6,862 bases of DNA, taken from NCBI GenBank assembly GCA_905207905.1, contig CAJLNC010000108.1, positions 1 through 6,862 of the forward strand. The letters are read 5' to 3'. Position numbers and translations under genes: made by a program. The notes under the pieces are model-generated. The model worked only from the letters and a program-made list of their open reading frames with translations. It did no database searches and was not told where the DNA came from. The DNA comes from an uncultured Lachnospiraceae bacterium (GTDB lineage: Bacteria > Bacillota_A > Clostridia > Lachnospirales > Lachnospiraceae). How positions within the stretch are numbered: the stretch's first letter is position 1; every line of letters begins with the position of its first letter. Below are positions 5,438-6,862 of the stretch, in pieces.

Positions 5438-5872
5438 ATGGTTGAAGTAAAATTTCACGAAAGCGTTGATGATAATTTATTAAAGTTTGCAGTCATCATT
5501 TCAAGGTCAAATGGCAAGTGGGTATTTTGTAAACATAGAGAACGAGATACTTATGAAGTTCCTGGAGGGCACCGAGAAGCAAATGAAACTATTTTGGAAA
5601 CGGCCAAAAGAGAGCTGCGAGAAGAAACAGGAGCAGTTGATTTTGAGATTAAACCTATATGTGTATATTCTGTCAAAGGAAAAACAAGAATAAATGAAAA
5701 TATTGATGATGAAACATTTGGAATGTTATTTATTGCGAATGTATTTTCATTTGAAGAAATAAATAGTGAAATAGAAAAAATCATTCTTGTTGATGAGTTG
5801 GTTGATAATTGGACATACCCGTTAATTCAACCTAAATTGATTGAAGAAGCAAGAAACAGAGGATATTTGTAA
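5438..5872 (+). CDS. NUDIX-family hydrolase (144 aa)
   Basis: A cytoplasmic pyrophosphohydrolase of the NUDIX superfamily, which cleaves nucleoside diphosphates linked to another moiety using Mg2+ or Mn2+. The complete signature Gx5Ex7REUxEExGU is present at residues 44-66: Gly44, Glu50, then RELREETGA (58-66), with Glu59, Glu62 and Glu63 as the expected metal-binding and catalytic positions. It follows the usual EVPGGH strand-loop (40-45). At 144 residues it is a single-domain enzyme. The substrate is not evident; oxidised-nucleotide or nucleotide-derivative clean-up is typical, and modification of an antibiotic or its adduct is conceivable given the resistance gene nearby, but that is speculation. 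The start has AGAGGG seven nucleotides upstream. The gene is markedly AT-rich and prefers A/T-ending codons, unlike the left block, which suggests acquisition by transfer. Confidence 0.92.
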   Translation: MVEVKFHESVDDNLLKFAVIISRSNGKWVFCKHRERDTYEVPGGHREANETILETAKRELREETGAVDFEIKPICVYSVKGKTRINENIDDETFGMLFIANVFSFEEINSEIEKIILVDELVDNWTYPLIQPKLIEEARNRGYL

Positions 5873-5895
5873 CCCCCAGTTTGAGAAGAAAAAAT

Positions 5896-6270
5896 ATGTG
5901 GATATGCCCAAAATGCGGAAGGGAGTTTAAAAGAACCAATCAAGAGCATTACTGCGGAAAGGCACCGGAAACAGTGCAAGAATACATAGAGCTGCAGCCA
6001 TCTGAACCCCATTCCCATTTAAAAGGGTTGATGAATGCAATACGGGATAATGTTCCGCATGTGCATGAATGTATCTTGTGGAGTATGCCATATTATAAAA
6101 AAGAGAAAAAGCAATCTCCTTTGCTGCTTTTAAAAAGTATGTTAGTTTTTATGTCGGTGTTGAAGTCATTGAAGAATTTTCATCCGAATTGAACGGCTTT
6201 GTCACTAAGAAAGATGCGGTCTATTTCCCATATAGTAAAGAATTGCCAAACGGTGTTTAAACTGATTTGA
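5896..6270 (+). pseudogene. Frameshifted DUF1801-family protein with zinc-ribbon-like N-terminus
   Basis: The frame opens with MWICPKCGREFKRTNQEHYC, a CPxC...HYC pattern, followed by the DUF1801 (YdhG-like) domain with the conserved LWSMPYY (about residues 66-72). The first frame then breaks at an A-rich run (6097-6110) and stops at 6192. From about 6105 the family sequence continues in the -1 frame: ISFAAFKKYVSFYVGVEVIE, then AVYFPYSKELPN. It stops at 6258-6260. A further shift near 6252 recovers VFKLI before TGA (6268-6270). The protein is therefore broken at least once, probably by loss of one base around 6097-6105, and its C-terminus is degraded. An upstream in-frame TTG at 5881 is rejected because the ATG gives the family N-terminus. 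It lies 23 nt after the NUDIX gene and shares its AT-rich codon use. A base-call error is possible for the first break, less so for both. Confidence 0.85.
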
Positions 6271-6277
6271 CAACTAA

Positions 6278-6397
6278 TTTTTACTGAATGCTTATGGCAG
6301 ATATTTTTGGTATCTTGAAATTAATCGAGCGACGCAAATTTTAGCGGCAGATATAGGTGATAAAGTTGCAGCGGTAAGGGAGAAGTTACATGAATAA
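6278..6397 (+). pseudogene. Unidentified C-terminal fragment overlapping the lnu start
   Basis: A 39-codon frame opens after a TAA (6275-6277), has no plausible start codon or ribosome binding site, and reads like the end of a globular protein: NAYGRYFWYLEINRATQIL, then AADIGDKVAAVREKLHE. Its stop overlaps the downstream start codon as ATGAATAA, a typical arrangement of translationally coupled genes. This suggests an ancestral operon in which the full-length gene preceded the nucleotidyltransferase gene, with its N-terminal part lost at the junction with the DUF1801 remnant. I do not recognise the family. Confidence 0.5.
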
Positions 6398-6862
6398 AAA
6401 TAAAAAAGAAATAACTACAAAAGAAGATTTGATAAAAGTGATAGATTTGTTAGAAAACAAGGGAATTACATACTGGTTGGATGGCGGCTGGGGGGTGGAT
6501 ATTTTAGCAGGCAGAGAAACAAGACGCCACAGAGATATAGATATAAATTTTGATGCTCAACACATGGAAAAATTGTTAGAGCTTCTTTTGAAAAGGGGTT
6601 ATAAAATTGAGACAGACTGGAGACCGGTCAGGATAGAATTATACAGTGATGAATTTGGTTATTTGGACATCCATCCATTTGTTTTGAACGAGGATGGAAC
6701 TTCAAAACAAGCTGATTTAGAGGGTGGCTGGTACGAGTTTGAAAAAGATTATTTTGGTTTTGCTTTTTTTGATGGGAAAACCATTCCTTGTATATCCTTA
6801 AAGGGGCAAAAGATTTTTCATTCAGGTTATGAATTAAGAGATAAAGATAAGCATGATATTTC
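6390..6862 (+). CDS. lnu: Lincosamide nucleotidyltransferase, Lnu(A)-like (3' end cut by window)
   Basis: The product is expected to inactivate lincomycin and clindamycin by transferring a nucleotide monophosphate to a drug hydroxyl. The frame stays open for 157 complete codons to the window edge; Lnu(A)/LinA is about 161 residues, so only a few residues should be missing. The nucleotidyltransferase core is at residues 28-55: YWLDGGWGVDIL, then RRHRDIDINFDAQH. It continues with GYLDIHPFVLNEDG, IPCISLKGQKIFHSGYEL and KDKHDI, all closely matching what I recall of Lnu(A). The paired acidic residues of HRDIDI are the expected metal ligands. The start has AAGGGAG seven nucleotides upstream and overlaps the stop of the preceding fragment. 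The composition is strongly AT-rich, consistent with horizontal acquisition. The Lnu class (A, or a relative such as C, D or P) cannot be fixed from memory, so no allele letter is given. Confidence 0.88.
   Translation, partial: MNKNKKEITTKEDLIKVIDLLENKGITYWLDGGWGVDILAGRETRRHRDIDINFDAQHMEKLLELLLKRGYKIETDWRPVRIELYSDEFGYLDIHPFVLNEDGTSKQADLEGGWYEFEKDYFGFAFFDGKTIPCISLKGQKIFHSGYELRDKDKHDI

Noticed and set aside
1..6862. CRISPR arrays, tRNA or rRNA genes, intact insertion sequences
   Set aside because: No regularly spaced direct repeats, cloverleaf candidates, rRNA-like sequence or transposase motifs were seen on reading both strands by eye; a covariance or ISfinder search was not possible.

Overview
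The window looks like chromosomal DNA of a low-to-mid GC, spore-forming Clostridia member, probably of the Lachnospiraceae type. This rests on a SpoVT gene, strong GGAGG ribosome binding sites, consensus sigma-A promoters, and MATE and TetR/MFS proteins of the kind common in gut Firmicutes. No rRNA, tRNA, CRISPR array or intact transposase was seen.

Left block (1-3076, minus strand, balanced base composition). In transcription order it holds a TetR-family repressor, a terminator, an MFS exporter, the forespore regulator spoVT, and a small acidic protein of unknown function. A near-consensus promoter drives the repressor gene. Directly downstream of its -10 box lies an inverted repeat with perfect 10-bp arms. 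The right arm of that repeat recurs exactly, with the same 5-bp spacer and a degenerate left arm, in the MFS promoter region. This fits a repressor that controls both itself and the exporter.

Middle (3077-4647, plus strand). A divergent MATE-family efflux pump has its own extended -10 promoter. No copy of the TetR operator was found there, so it is probably regulated separately.

Decayed zone (4648-5340). It contains a 14-residue stub of a DUF3795-like protein, a TraX-family remnant that seems to have lost its middle, and a C-terminal remnant resembling DUF4367 proteins. Next to these is a roughly 95-nt intergenic element whose inverted repeats interlock in pseudoknot order. It is the best candidate here for something undescribed.

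Right block (5341-6862, plus strand, clearly AT-richer with AT-biased codons). It holds an intact NUDIX hydrolase, a frameshifted DUF1801 gene, an unidentified C-terminal fragment, and a Lnu(A)-like lincosamide nucleotidyltransferase that runs off the window end. The change in composition, the mixture of broken and intact genes and the resistance determinant suggest an acquired segment inserted beside the MATE gene. No insertion sequence or recombinase is visible in the window to explain how it arrived.
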